From the NCBI GenBank assembly GCA_021806165.1, contig JAJZXY010000006.1:34295-98294 (forward strand): a stretch of 64,000 nucleotides of DNA, written 5' to 3'. Made by a program: the position numbers and the translations under genes. Below, piece after piece: positions 18,745-26,335 of the stretch. Within the stretch, counting starts at the first letter, position 1. Every line of letters begins with the position of its first letter. This DNA is from Thermoplasmata archaeon. GTDB lineage: Archaea > Thermoplasmatota > Thermoplasmata > Sysuiplasmatales > Sysuiplasmataceae. The notes under the pieces were generated by a model that was not told where the DNA came from, made no database searches, and saw only the letters and a list, made by a program, of their open reading frames with translations.

Positions 18745-19436
18745 ATTCCATCATCCCCGATTCGTTCAAGCGCAGCAATCATTTCCTCTATCCCCATATC
18801 ACTGACAAGAAGCGGTATATTCTCCAGTTTCGACAAATGGATTGCAAGATCATCTATGTTTTCAGGCCTCTGGTAGACAACCGCCGCCGGTTTCATTGGG
18901 TGTGCACGGACTGCAATCATCGGCGATCGCCCGTATTTCACCTGGGTGAATATGAGGGCGCGCTGGCTGCTCCATCCAAACACCTTGAGATAGTCTGCCG
19001 CGCCGAGGGTTGTGATCGCCTTTATGCTGTCCAGGACGGTGTATCCATGCAAATCCCTCTCCACACCTATGTTGCTGGAAACGCACTGGGCGTCCAGTGC
19101 CTTCATCAGGCCCTCAAGGGTCACCGAGCTTGAAAACTCCCTTATGCTCAGGAGATAGTCAGGCTTCTCCTCTGTGTCAAACCTCTTGATGAAGCGCCCA
19201 CCGTTGCGCATCTCCATCTGGATAAGCGCCTCCACATACCGCTTGACCATGGTTGTCCCGGGGGACTTCCTCCTGCCGGATTCGTAATCACTCACAACCG
19301 AGGCAGACACCTTAAGCTCGTGGGAGAGATCGAGCTGGCTTATGTGAAACTCCTCCCGCCACTTGCGCATCGTCTTTCCCGGGTCGGACGATATCACAAT
19401 TTCTCCTGCTATCTTCTCCTTCAGGGAATTGTGCAT
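18741..19436 (-). CDS. HTH transcriptional regulator of the mevalonate operon (COG1709-like)
   Basis: 231 residues. Residues ~20-75 are an XRE-type helix-turn-helix ([19 protein letters not shown], then [18 protein letters not shown]). The rest is an alpha/beta domain without known motif, resembling archaeal predicted regulators that sit upstream of HMG-CoA synthase. Its stop overlaps the hmgS start, so it is co-translated with the enzymes it probably controls; autoregulation by an isoprenoid-pathway signal or CoA ester is inference. TTTAAA at 19461-19466 on the minus strand is ~27 bp upstream of the ATG, so the operon message is probably leaderless. Confidence 0.85.
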   Translation of the reverse strand: MHNSLKEKIAGEIVISSDPGKTMRKWREEFHISQLDLSHELKVSASVVSDYESGRRKSPGTTMVKRYVEALIQMEMRNGGRFIKRFDTEEKPDYLLSIREFSSSVTLEGLMKALDAQCVSSNIGVERDLHGYTVLDSIKAITTLGAADYLKVFGWSSQRALIFTQVKYGRSPMIAVRAHPMKPAAVVYQRPENIDDLAIHLSKLENIPLLVSDMGIEEMIAALERIGDDGI

Positions 19437-19460
19437 GGCTGTCGAGTAATCAATTCATTA

Positions 19461-19466
19461 TTTAAA
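19461..19466 (-). promoter_or_regulatory. TATA box of the mevalonate operon
   Basis: TTTAAA within an AT-only stretch on the minus strand, centred 27 bp from the A of the regulator ATG at 19436. This spacing equals the usual archaeal TATA-to-start-site distance, so transcription should begin at or beside the start codon. No ribosome-binding site lies between, which agrees with a leaderless message. Confidence 0.55.
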
Positions 19467-19497
19467 ATTGACGATTTCAGATTCGTTGCTTGTCGTA

Positions 19498-20067
19498 TCA
19501 GGCCGAGAGCAGCTCCGCAAACCTGTGCCTGAACTTGCCCAGCTTCGGGTTAATCACTATCCTGCAGTATGGCTTTCCGGGATTCTTCCTGAAATAGCCC
19601 TGGTGGTATGACTCGGCCGGGTAGAATTCCTTCAGAGGCGAAACCTCGGTCAATACAGGATCGGTGTACAGCTCCTGCTCATCAACCCATTTAATTGTCT
19701 CCTCGGCAATCCGCCTCTGTTCTTCACCCTGGTAGAGTATGATGGACCTGTACTGCCTTCCGTAGTCAGCACCCTGTCTGTCACGGGTTGTTGGATCATG
19801 TGTCATGAAGAATATCTCCAGAAGCTGCCTGTAGCTTACAGCACCCGGGTCAAACCTGACCTGTACAACTTCTGCGTGCCCAGTGGTGCCGCTGCACACC
19901 AGTTCGTAGCTGGGGTTGGGTACGTCGCCTCCTGCATATCCCGAAACCACGCCATTCACGCCCCTGACCTCTGAGAACACTGCCTCCGTGCACCAGAAAC
20001 AGCCTCCCCCGAATGTGGCAAACTCCGCACTTCCTTCCCCATGGGAATCGCCGCTGTGTTCCGCCAT
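19498..20067 (-). CDS. msrA: Peptide methionine sulfoxide reductase MsrA
   Basis: 189 residues. The catalytic GGCFWC motif places Cys23 (nucleophile) and a neighbouring Cys26; YAGGDVPNPSYELVCSGTTGHAEVVQVRFDP is recognisable in two blocks, as are HDPTTRDRQGADYG and QYRSIILY. It reduces the S-epimer of methionine sulfoxide in proteins with thioredoxin-type reductant, repairing oxidative damage. A purine-rich GGGAGAGAG precedes the ATG by ~8 nt, so this gene has a Shine-Dalgarno unlike many neighbours. No MsrB domain is fused. It faces away from the tRNA-Pro gene. Confidence 0.95.
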   Translation of the reverse strand: MAEHSGDSHGEGSAEFATFGGGCFWCTEAVFSEVRGVNGVVSGYAGGDVPNPSYELVCSGTTGHAEVVQVRFDPGAVSYRQLLEIFFMTHDPTTRDRQGADYGRQYRSIILYQGEEQRRIAEETIKWVDEQELYTDPVLTEVSPLKEFYPAESYHQGYFRKNPGKPYCRIVINPKLGKFRHRFAELLSA

Positions 20068-20168
20068 GATACCAATCTCTCTCCCTTAGATCCTGCGACT
20101 CAGCAATAAAGTCATCGCCGCTGCATGCAGCACCTAACCTTTATTGCCAAACCGTACTGAAAAGTTCA

Positions 20169-20175
20169 TTATACC
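20169..20175 (+). promoter_or_regulatory. TATA-like promoter of tRNA-Pro
   Basis: TTATACC centred about 31 bp before the first base of mature tRNA-Pro. This is the position expected for an archaeal tRNA promoter with a few-nucleotide 5' leader removed by RNase P. Confidence 0.4.
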
Positions 20176-20202
20176 TGAACAGTTTTCAGCACTGCCTTCA
20201 CA

Positions 20203-20276
20203 GGGTCCGTGGGGTAACTTGGTTATCCTTGTAGGTTCGGGACCTATAGATTCCGGTTCAAATCCGGACGGACCCA
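20203..20276 (+). tRNA. tRNA-Pro (CGG)
   Basis: Cloverleaf drawn by hand. Acceptor arms GGGTCCG (20203-20209) and CGGACCC (20269-20275) pair fully, with discriminator A at 20276. The D arm is GGGT/ATCC, the anticodon stem GTAGG/CCTAT (one G-T pair), the loop TTCGGGA gives anticodon CGG, and the T arm TCCGG-TTCAAAT-CCGGA is perfect. No intron. CCA is not encoded. It reads proline codon CCG. Confidence 0.93.
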
Positions 20277-20386
20277 TTGCGTGCTGCTTACCGTTGCAGC
20301 TGCCACTTAGAAGGGGCAGCCATCCGACCCCACCAGCGCTGGAAGTTTGGAAACCTTAATACCTGTTCATCTGCACTAAGCGGCGC

Positions 20387-20848
20387 ATGGATGGCCTCTC
20401 AGTGTCTGCGGGCGGAGCGGCTGATTTGAAGCTGCTTCTCGCTCACAGATTGAACATGTTCAAGGAGATGTATCCGGAGATTGCCCATGATATCGATGCC
20501 CAGTCTGACATGACAGAATCATGGCTGAAATCGAAGCTCAATGAAGGGGTGCTCGTACCTTTCGTAGCACGGTTGGGTGGCAATATTGCGGGAAGTGCAT
20601 GCCTGCTTATAAGAGAGGACCAGCCGAGGCCGGGAAGCAGTCTCATAGAGCACCCATACCTCATGTCCATGTATGTCGAAAGGGATTCAAGGCAAAGGGG
20701 GATAGCCACAGAAATCACAATTGCGGCAATCGCATGGAGCAGGGAGCACGGCTACGACCGCATCATACTTCACGCCTCCAGTGCAGGAAGGGGCGTCTAT
20801 GAGAAGCTCGGGTTCAGGCAATCCAATGAGATGAAATTGCTGCTCTGA
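20387..20848 (+). CDS. GNAT-family N-acetyltransferase
   Basis: 153 residues with the GNAT fold order: N-terminal helices, a beta strand VPFVARLGGNIAGSACLL, then MSMYVERDSRQRGIATEI, which contains motif A for acetyl-CoA binding (R-x-x-G-I-A), and a C-terminal VYEKLGFRQSNEM motif B. Substrate unknown; single-domain GNATs acetylate protein N-termini, small amines or antibiotics. A TATA-like CCTTAATACC at ~20353-20362 lies 25-34 bp before the ATG, consistent with a short or absent leader. It is isolated, between tRNA-Pro and a gene-poor stretch. Confidence 0.85.
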   Translation: MDGLSVSAGGAADLKLLLAHRLNMFKEMYPEIAHDIDAQSDMTESWLKSKLNEGVLVPFVARLGGNIAGSACLLIREDQPRPGSSLIEHPYLMSMYVERDSRQRGIATEITIAAIAWSREHGYDRIILHASSAGRGVYEKLGFRQSNEMKLLL

Positions 20849-21071
20849 TCAGCTCAAAGCATGATGGCAGCAAGGGTGCAGGCAGCATGTTCCCAGGCCA
20901 GCTCCAACCGGCGGTCGATGGCGATTCCCGCATGCATCTCCTGGAGAAGTGTTAATAGCGCGCCCTGGCAGCGTCCAGGCAGGTGAGTTGGCCGCAATGT
21001 CCGGGGATAATGCTGCCAGTTTGAATGACAGCCTTGGAGTGATTTAACTTGACCGTATCTGAGCGGACGCC
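20849..21071. other. Gene-poor stretch after the GNAT gene
   Basis: No convincing reading frame on either strand up to the decayed frame that starts near 21072. A long minus-strand open frame (20952-21356) lacks any recognisable motif or hydrophobic pattern. I see no tRNA, repeat or insertion-sequence end. The whole interval from 20849 to 21413 is the longest stretch of the window without an intact gene. Confidence 0.5.
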
Positions 21072-21404
21072 GTGAGAAGGAATTGCGCCCCGGAAATGGA
21101 TAAGCAGCTTGAAGATGCTTTGGTCCCTGTCACTGGTTACGGCCGGATATTTACCAGGGAGGATCTGCCCGATGAAGCCCGCAGCGGGAGGGTAAACTGC
21201 GATCGTCAGTAAATCTATGGGCAGAGTATACATATCTCCGGCTGCGCAGCCGTCATACGGGCCAAGCTCCGGGCCAGGGGTGAGGAGAAAGAAATTCCAT
21301 TTGAGGACATGCTCAGGTTCAGCGATACATATGTGCGCAGGGACTGCGACTGGCATTATTTCCTCGGCCAGGCTTCAACAAGGCAGCCTCAATACTCGAT
21401 GTGA
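21072..21404 (+). pseudogene. Possible decayed protein gene with an in-frame stop
   Basis: One frame reads protein-like on both sides of a TAA at 21210-21212. Upstream (GTG 21072 or ATG 21096) it encodes an acidic stretch with TGYGRIFTREDLPDEA; downstream it encodes RAKLRARGEEKEIPFEDM and FSDTYVRRDCDWHYFLGQ, ending at TGA 21402-21404. Amino-acid composition and charge patterning look genuine across the stop, whereas the other frames do not. I do not recognise the family. It could be a remnant of a small gene, two tiny genes, or chance. Confidence 0.3.
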
Positions 21405-21413
21405 GCGCCAGCC

Positions 21414-21890
21414 TCATCCGTCCAGCTCATCCTTCAACGCTTCTATGATCCCGGCAATGATGTTCGCCGAAGCATTGTCTATGGTCTCCCTCCCAAGCAG
21501 CCCCAGGAGGGCGCCTGTGTCCACCGATGCCCACCATTCTATGCAGCTCCCCTCGGGTGACCCGGCGACGGCTATTTCCACCTCAACCTTCACAGCGCTG
21601 CCAAGTGCTCTCCCGCTTCCGGCTATCCTCACCCTGTCCGGTACATCGCCCTCATAGTGGAATTTCATGGATGCCGTTGCTGTTGAGAGGTAACCGGCCG
21701 CCACTCCTCCCATGCTTTCAAGGTCAAGCCTGAACCTCACAGATACCTGGCCTTCAACGACATCAAAGGATCTCACATCCGGCAGTATCCTCCCGACAGA
21801 TTCAGGGGATCTTATGAAAGACAGGACCCTGTCGGCGGATGATGCGGTCTGGAAGCTGCCTGACAGTTCAATGCCGCGCACCGCTTTCAC
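21414..21890 (-). CDS. CoxG-like SRPBCC-domain protein
   Basis: 158 residues from GTG 21890, chosen because AGGAAGG lies 6 nt upstream; longer in-frame starts run into the upstream gene. The pattern is that of the CO dehydrogenase subunit G family: GIELSGSFQTASSADRVLSFI at the start (PADRVWAAL-like), a central VRFRLDLESMGG, GSGRALGSAVKVEVEIAV, and C-terminal helix with IIAGIIEALKDEL. SRPBCC proteins form a hydrophobic ligand pocket; CoxG itself helps mature or anchor Mo-hydroxylases. No cox/molybdenum hydroxylase gene is nearby. It overlaps the end of the GlpA-like gene by 23 bp, so the two are coupled. Confidence 0.75.
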   Translation of the reverse strand: MKAVRGIELSGSFQTASSADRVLSFIRSPESVGRILPDVRSFDVVEGQVSVRFRLDLESMGGVAAGYLSTATASMKFHYEGDVPDRVRIAGSGRALGSAVKVEVEIAVAGSPEGSCIEWWASVDTGALLGLLGRETIDNASANIIAGIIEALKDELDG

Positions 21891-23157
21891 CCGATTCCTT
21901 CCTGTGGACTGCATATTCGACGGCCGACAGCAACAGCTCCTCCGCATCAGGCCCCGCTGCCCTGCCTGCCCATGCAGGCAGATATCTGCCGATTGAAGGG
22001 TCACCGCTGCCTTGCTTCAGTCCCACAAGGGGGTTTGCAAGCTGCCTTATCTCCTCACCCCGCCTGGCGGAGCCCAGGATTGATGCCGCCTTCTCTGCTG
22101 CATTCTCCCCCACAAGGCGCGAAGTCGTCATTTTACCGCCTGTTACTGTCAGCAGGTTGTCCGTGTCTTTGTCAGCCTCGATCCGGAAGTCCCTTGTGGC
22201 ATCCCTCCCTCCGGCACCGGCACCCCTGATAAGCGGTCTGAATGAAGCGTAGGCACGCGAAAATCCGGCTGCCCTGATCCCGGGCACCATCATGGCCGCC
22301 TCGTCCATGAGCATATCAAGGTCGTCTCCGGATATGTTGAAAGAGGATATATCCTCCACCAGCGCAGCAGTTGTTCCGGCAATTGTCTTCGCGCCGTAAG
22401 GGACCAGAATGTCCCCGTCGGATGGTTTTCTCATCCTGTTGACCACCCGGAGCAGTAGCCTCCTTTCGCATACCGCCATGACACCCGCAGCAGGCATTAC
22501 ATCCGCAGCCGACCCGAGCAGTCTTGAAGTCTCTCCTGTCCACGGGCCTGTGCAGTTGATCACCAGCCTGCACCTTATTTCCATCCCCTTCCGCCCCTCC
22601 CTGCCGGAAAAACGGAGGGACGCAATGCTCCCGCCCTCTCTCACAGCGCCGGTGAGCTCCATGAAAGGCATAAACCTCACCCCCATCTGGATGGCTGTAG
22701 TCAATGCGCTGAGCAGGAACAGCCTCCCCTTCAGGACATTGTCATCAACCGACAGCGAGTAGCCCACACTGCTGCTGAGGGCAGGTTCGAGCGCTCTCGT
22801 CTCCTCGGCGCCGTTCTCGGAGAAGGGTATGGCACACCTTTTCAGCGCCTTTCCGAGTTCACTCCCGTAGGCTTCGTCACTGCCTCCGAGGGCCACAAAC
22901 AGGCCGCCAGTTCTCTCGATGCAGTGCGGCGCCATTTCAATAAGCTTCCTGGACTCCGACCAGCATTCCCCTGCCGCCTCCGGATCGGTAACAGCATAGC
23001 GCGCCCCGCTGTGAAGAAGACCGTGGAAGCTGCCGGATGTGCCGGAACCGGCCGGACCCCTGTCGGCAAGCGTTACCGCGATCCCCCTCCTCGCCAGTGC
23101 AATTGCCGTGAATATACCGCTTGAGCCTGCACCGAGGACTATGGCTTCACTCCTCAT
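21868..23157 (-). CDS. FAD-dependent glycerol-3-phosphate dehydrogenase-like oxidoreductase (GlpA-like)
   Basis: 429 residues of the DAO/GlpA superfamily. The N-terminal dinucleotide fold has GAGSSG at 9-14 and an acidic end of beta-2 (LADRGPAGSGTSG); HGLLHSGARYAV and DDNVLKGRLFL match the flavin and substrate region of anaerobic GlpA; TVTGGKMTTSRLVGENAA near the C-terminus is the family's conserved GGK(M/L)TT block. Likely reaction: sn-glycerol-3-phosphate to dihydroxyacetone phosphate with a membrane electron acceptor. The bacterial C-terminal [2Fe-2S]-type domain is absent and no glpB/glpC is adjacent. Because archaeal lipids use glycerol-1-phosphate, a catabolic role is more likely. Confidence 0.82.
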   Translation of the reverse strand: MRSEAIVLGAGSSGIFTAIALARRGIAVTLADRGPAGSGTSGSFHGLLHSGARYAVTDPEAAGECWSESRKLIEMAPHCIERTGGLFVALGGSDEAYGSELGKALKRCAIPFSENGAEETRALEPALSSSVGYSLSVDDNVLKGRLFLLSALTTAIQMGVRFMPFMELTGAVREGGSIASLRFSGREGRKGMEIRCRLVINCTGPWTGETSRLLGSAADVMPAAGVMAVCERRLLLRVVNRMRKPSDGDILVPYGAKTIAGTTAALVEDISSFNISGDDLDMLMDEAAMMVPGIRAAGFSRAYASFRPLIRGAGAGGRDATRDFRIEADKDTDNLLTVTGGKMTTSRLVGENAAEKAASILGSARRGEEIRQLANPLVGLKQGSGDPSIGRYLPAWAGRAAGPDAEELLLSAVEYAVHRKESGESGARH

Positions 23158-23216
23158 CTCTGTCCCGTCGATAGCTGTGCACCTGTATTAAATGCAGCGC
23201 AGCTGGCATGGCAGCA

Positions 23217-23849
23217 TCATGAGCTGTTGATTGCCTGCTCTATCTCTGCCGTGACCTCTTCAAGAGTGCGCCCTGCCGATACCTTGGCGAGCAGTCCGCG
23301 CCTGAAATAGTAGTCCACCAGGGGAGCTGTCTTCTGCCAGAATGTCTTGATCCTCTCCCTTGTTATCTCCTCGACATCATCCGATCTGTGGACAAGGTCA
23401 CTGCCATCCCTGTCGCATTTGCCGCTTGTCTTCGGCGGGTTCTCGGATGTGTTGTATACGGCGTTGCACTTGGGGCAGACGCGCCTGTTTACTATCCTCT
23501 GAACCAGTATGTCTTCAGGTGCGTCGAAATACACAGCCATGTCCACCGATGCTACGCCTGAAAGGAAGTCAGCCTGCGGTATCGTCCTTGGATAGCCGTC
23601 TATGATGTAGCCATTCCCCGTACTCTCTATCTTCTCCCGCAGTATTTCATTTACAATGTCATCGGGAACCAGTGCACCGTTGTCCATGAAATCTTTCGCT
23701 CTGCGTCCCAGGGCAGTTTCCCTTGTGATGGCTTCCCTGAGTATGTCCCCGGTGGCTATGCGCGAGAATGAATATTTTCCTGCGATCAGCAGTGCCTGTG
23801 TCCCCTTTCCAGCTCCCGGCGGCCCCAGAAAGACGAGGCGTGTCTTCAT
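23217..23849 (-). CDS. adk: Adenylate kinase, zinc-LID type
   Basis: 210 residues of the bacterial/eukaryal-type Adk. P-loop GPPGAGKGT is at 9-17; DGYPRT is the AMP-site motif; the LID domain has Cys-x2-Cys-x16-Cys-x2-Asp, the three-Cys one-Asp zinc site known from Bacillus-type enzymes. It converts ATP + AMP to 2 ADP. Many archaea use a different trimeric adenylate kinase, so this type is a mild phylogenetic marker. TTAAATAATT at 23872-23881 on the minus strand is ~27 bp upstream of the ATG, suggesting a leaderless message. Confidence 0.95.
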   Translation of the reverse strand: MKTRLVFLGPPGAGKGTQALLIAGKYSFSRIATGDILREAITRETALGRRAKDFMDNGALVPDDIVNEILREKIESTGNGYIIDGYPRTIPQADFLSGVASVDMAVYFDAPEDILVQRIVNRRVCPKCNAVYNTSENPPKTSGKCDRDGSDLVHRSDDVEEITRERIKTFWQKTAPLVDYYFRRGLLAKVSAGRTLEEVTAEIEQAINSS

Positions 23850-23871
23850 CAGCTATCCGTAACTGCTGGAG

Positions 23872-23881
23872 TTAAATAATT
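23872..23881 (-). promoter_or_regulatory. TATA box of adk
   Basis: AT-only TTAAATAATT (plus-strand reading), read on the minus strand, centred ~27 bp before the adk ATG at 23849. There is no purine-rich ribosome-binding site between it and the ATG, which fits leaderless initiation. Confidence 0.5.
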
Positions 23882-23945
23882 TCTCCCTCACTGCCGCGCC
23901 GCCCGGAAATGGGATGCGGGAGCGCAGAACCGGGATCCCGGGGGT

Positions 23946-24641
23946 TCAGAAGAGGACTATCAGGCCTGAAAGGTAGAGGACGGCCAGCGATATGATGGGG
24001 AGTAGCAGGCAGATGGCATAGGCCCTCAGGTTCCACATGAGTATCTTGGAACCGTCAAGCGGAGGCACAGGGATCATGTTGAACGCGCCGAGCCATGCAT
24101 CGAGGAAGGCGACTCCCGCAAAGAATGTTGTCCAGAGCACGCTGTAGCCAGACACAGCCAGAGCACCGCCCAGGAATACAAACGAGAATGCCGTGTTTGT
24201 GAGCGGGCCAGCAGCGCTTACAATGCCGTTTTCCCTCCTGCCCAGATTTCCCGAAATGTATACAGCGCCAGGAGCTGCAAGGAGCAGACCAAGCAGGGAG
24301 GTGAAGAGGCCGAAGATCAGGCCGAAGAGCGAATACCTGAACTCCGCCCATGCACCGAAGCGCTGTGCATAATACTTGTGCATCAGCTCATGCAGCAGAA
24401 AACCTGTCAAGACAGATACAACCGAAATCAATATCGCCAGCGGCAGATCGGCCATGAGACCGACGTGCACGGTCAGTATGATCATGAACGCAGCCACGAG
24501 CACTGCAAAGGCAACGCCTATGTGCCTCCACTCAAGTCGGCTGAACTTTATCCCTCTCCTGGGGAGGTAGTAGTAGGGGGATCCGCCGTAGTTTCCGGAG
24601 CTGAGATCATAGTCAATCCCCCGGTGTCCCTTTGCACTCAT
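23946..24641 (-). CDS. Site-2 protease family (M50) membrane metalloprotease
   Basis: About 231 residues from ATG 24641. HELMH (HExxH) lies in a transmembrane helix (FLLHELMHKYYAQRFGA), and the second zinc ligand motif is in NMIPVPPLDGSKI, close to the usual NxxPxxxLDG. Five or six hydrophobic segments surround them. M50 proteases cut membrane-spanning substrates in regulated intramembrane proteolysis; the substrate here is unknown. An alternative TTG at 24659 is less likely because a TATA-like CATAAAATAG (minus strand, 24667-24676) would then be too close, while it lies ~30 bp upstream of ATG 24641. Confidence 0.85.
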   Translation of the reverse strand: MSAKGHRGIDYDLSSGNYGGSPYYYLPRRGIKFSRLEWRHIGVAFAVLVAAFMIILTVHVGLMADLPLAILISVVSVLTGFLLHELMHKYYAQRFGAWAEFRYSLFGLIFGLFTSLLGLLLAAPGAVYISGNLGRRENGIVSAAGPLTNTAFSFVFLGGALAVSGYSVLWTTFFAGVAFLDAWLGAFNMIPVPPLDGSKILMWNLRAYAICLLLPIISLAVLYLSGLIVLF

Positions 24642-24687
24642 AGCAGGCGGACCATTCAACTTACAACTATTTTATGTTTGACGGCAA

Positions 24688-25077
24688 TCAGTACTGCTCA
24701 TACACGGAATAGTGTATATCTGCCTTGAGAAGCGCGGATGAGAAGACAAGGCTGACCGCAGAAGGCAGGACGGCAACATTCACCCTGCCGCTCGACCCTA
24801 TGTAAGTATCGGAGAAGTTGTGGCCTGCAAAGGTGTACTTGACAGTCAGCTCTATAAAGGCAGTTGAATTGTAGACCACCGTCATGTAACCGGAGTACCT
24901 CACGTGCACGACCTTCGTGACAGAAGAGGGTGGAGTAAGGGAGAGAGAGCTGTTGTTGACAAGGGTCGATATCTGTCCCATGTTCAGGATGGATGTCAAG
25001 AATATGGTCACTATGACAAGCACCGCCACTACCGTGGACAGTGAAGCAGTGATTATCTTCCACTCCCTGCTCTTCAT
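24688..25077 (-). CDS. Small membrane-anchored protein of unknown function
   Basis: About 129 residues from ATG 25077, which has GGGTGA 6 nt upstream; the frame is open to 25122 but the extra residues are polar and lack a start signal. A single N-terminal hydrophobic segment (~residues 8-28) is followed by a beta-rich, Ser/Thr/Val-rich domain (SLTPPSS, YSGYMTVVYNSTAF, YTFAGHNFSDTYIG) that should face outside the cell. I do not recognise the family. It has the look of archaeal cell-surface or LEA/Ig-like proteins. Same strand as the M50 protease 46 bp downstream, so it may be a partner or substrate; that is inference. Confidence 0.6.
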   Translation of the reverse strand: MKSREWKIITASLSTVVAVLVIVTIFLTSILNMGQISTLVNNSSLSLTPPSSVTKVVHVRYSGYMTVVYNSTAFIELTVKYTFAGHNFSDTYIGSSGRVNVAVLPSAVSLVFSSALLKADIHYSVYEQY

Positions 25078-25212
25078 CTGATTCACCCTTTGTTGGTCAT
25101 GCATTCCGGGCTGCCGGGCCACCCGGCGGAGTGAGCCAAGGACTGTCGGGTATAATATCAGTTGCGCATCTCTTATCCCTTTCCGGAATCATGCCGGGCG
25201 GGATGGAAACAG

Positions 25213-25220
25213 TTTAAATT
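25213..25220 (+). promoter_or_regulatory. TATA box of dinB
   Basis: TTTAAATT starting 27 bp before the dinB ATG at 25240. Only AT-rich, non-purine sequence lies between, so the transcript probably starts at the ATG. Confidence 0.55.
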
Positions 25221-25239
25221 GCAAACACAATTAAACGTC

Positions 25240-26322
25240 ATGCCTGAACGCATAGTGCTGCACGTTGACCTCGACTGCTTCTACGCCCAGTGCGAGGAGC
25301 TCAGAAAGCCAGAGCTCAAGGGCAGGCCGGTGGCTGTGTGCATCTACTCAGGAAGGACAGAGGACAGCGGCGCTGTTTCCACTTCAAATTACGAGGCACG
25401 AAGACTTGGCATCAAGTCAGGCATGCCTATAGCGTTCGCCAAGAGGAACGCATCCGCAGACACGGCCTTCCTCAGGGCGGACCTTGAGCATTACGACATG
25501 GTCTCGATGCGCATAATGGCACTGCTGCGGACATTCACTCCTGTCATGGAGCAGGCAAGCGTCGATGAGGCTTACCTGGACGTTACAGGCATTGCGCCGG
25601 GATATGGCGAAGCTACGGCGATTGGCCAGCGCATAAAGGAGACTCTGCTGGGCAATGAAAGTCTCACCTGCTCCATAGGAATTGGCCCCAACAAGCTTAT
25701 TGCAAAGATGGCCGCAGGCGTTGACAAGCCCGACGGACTCACCGTCATAACACCTGACCTGATAGAGCCATTTCTCTCCCCAATGCCTGTTGGCCAGCTT
25801 TTCGGTGTTGGGAAGGTGACTGAGAAGAAGCTGAATGAGGAGGGCATCGAAACAATCGGGCAGCTGAGGGAGATGCCCCTTGCAGAGCTCGTAAAACGGT
25901 TCGGGCAGGGCATGGCTTCCTGGCTCTACGGTGCATCCAGGGGGATCGACGACACAGAGGTTGTCGAAAGGAAGAGGGAGCAGTACGGCAGGATTGTGAC
26001 ACTGAAGGAAGACACGAGGGACAGGGCAGTGCTGCTTGAGACCGCCAGGCAGCTCATGTCCGACGTGGTAGGAATGGCAAGGCAGGACGGCCAGGCATTC
26101 AAGACAGTCACATTCATAGGTATAATGGATGACCTGTCCACAAGGACAAAGAACAGGAGCCTGCCTGAGTTCGTCGACGATCTCGACTCATGCATGCGCG
26201 TGATGCCGCTGCTGGTGGATGAATTCCTCGGGGAGCACAGCAGGAACCTCAGACGGATGGGAGTCAAGGTGTCAAATCTGGGGGAGAGGAAGGGGCAGAA
26301 GATGCTGTCCGATTTCATGTGA
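25240..26322 (+). CDS. dinB: DNA polymerase IV (Y-family, DinB/Dpo4)
   Basis: 360 residues from ATG 25240. Longer in-frame starts would place the TATA box inside the gene. The palm has HVDLDCFYAQCEE (catalytic Asp10) and SVDEAYLDVT with the second acidic pair; the fingers carry YEARRLGIKSGMP; the thumb has helix-hairpin-helix elements (FGVGKVTEKKL). The little-finger domain follows. No clear PIP-type clamp-binding motif is at the C-terminus, although GQKMLSDFM could serve. It copies past DNA lesions. The next gene starts 13 bp after its stop. Confidence 0.95.
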   Translation: MPERIVLHVDLDCFYAQCEELRKPELKGRPVAVCIYSGRTEDSGAVSTSNYEARRLGIKSGMPIAFAKRNASADTAFLRADLEHYDMVSMRIMALLRTFTPVMEQASVDEAYLDVTGIAPGYGEATAIGQRIKETLLGNESLTCSIGIGPNKLIAKMAAGVDKPDGLTVITPDLIEPFLSPMPVGQLFGVGKVTEKKLNEEGIETIGQLREMPLAELVKRFGQGMASWLYGASRGIDDTEVVERKREQYGRIVTLKEDTRDRAVLLETARQLMSDVVGMARQDGQAFKTVTFIGIMDDLSTRTKNRSLPEFVDDLDSCMRVMPLLVDEFLGEHSRNLRRMGVKVSNLGERKGQKMLSDFM

Positions 26323-26335
26323 GTGGTGAACGCGC

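Noticed and set aside
21210..21212. Recoding of the in-frame TAA as an amino acid
   Set aside because: Known recoding in archaea uses TGA (Sec) or TAG (Pyl), not TAA; no secondary structure was evident. Decay is simpler.
20952..21356. Minus-strand open frame of 134 codons in the gene-poor island
   Set aside because: No start signal or family pattern; the opposite strand reads more protein-like, although broken.
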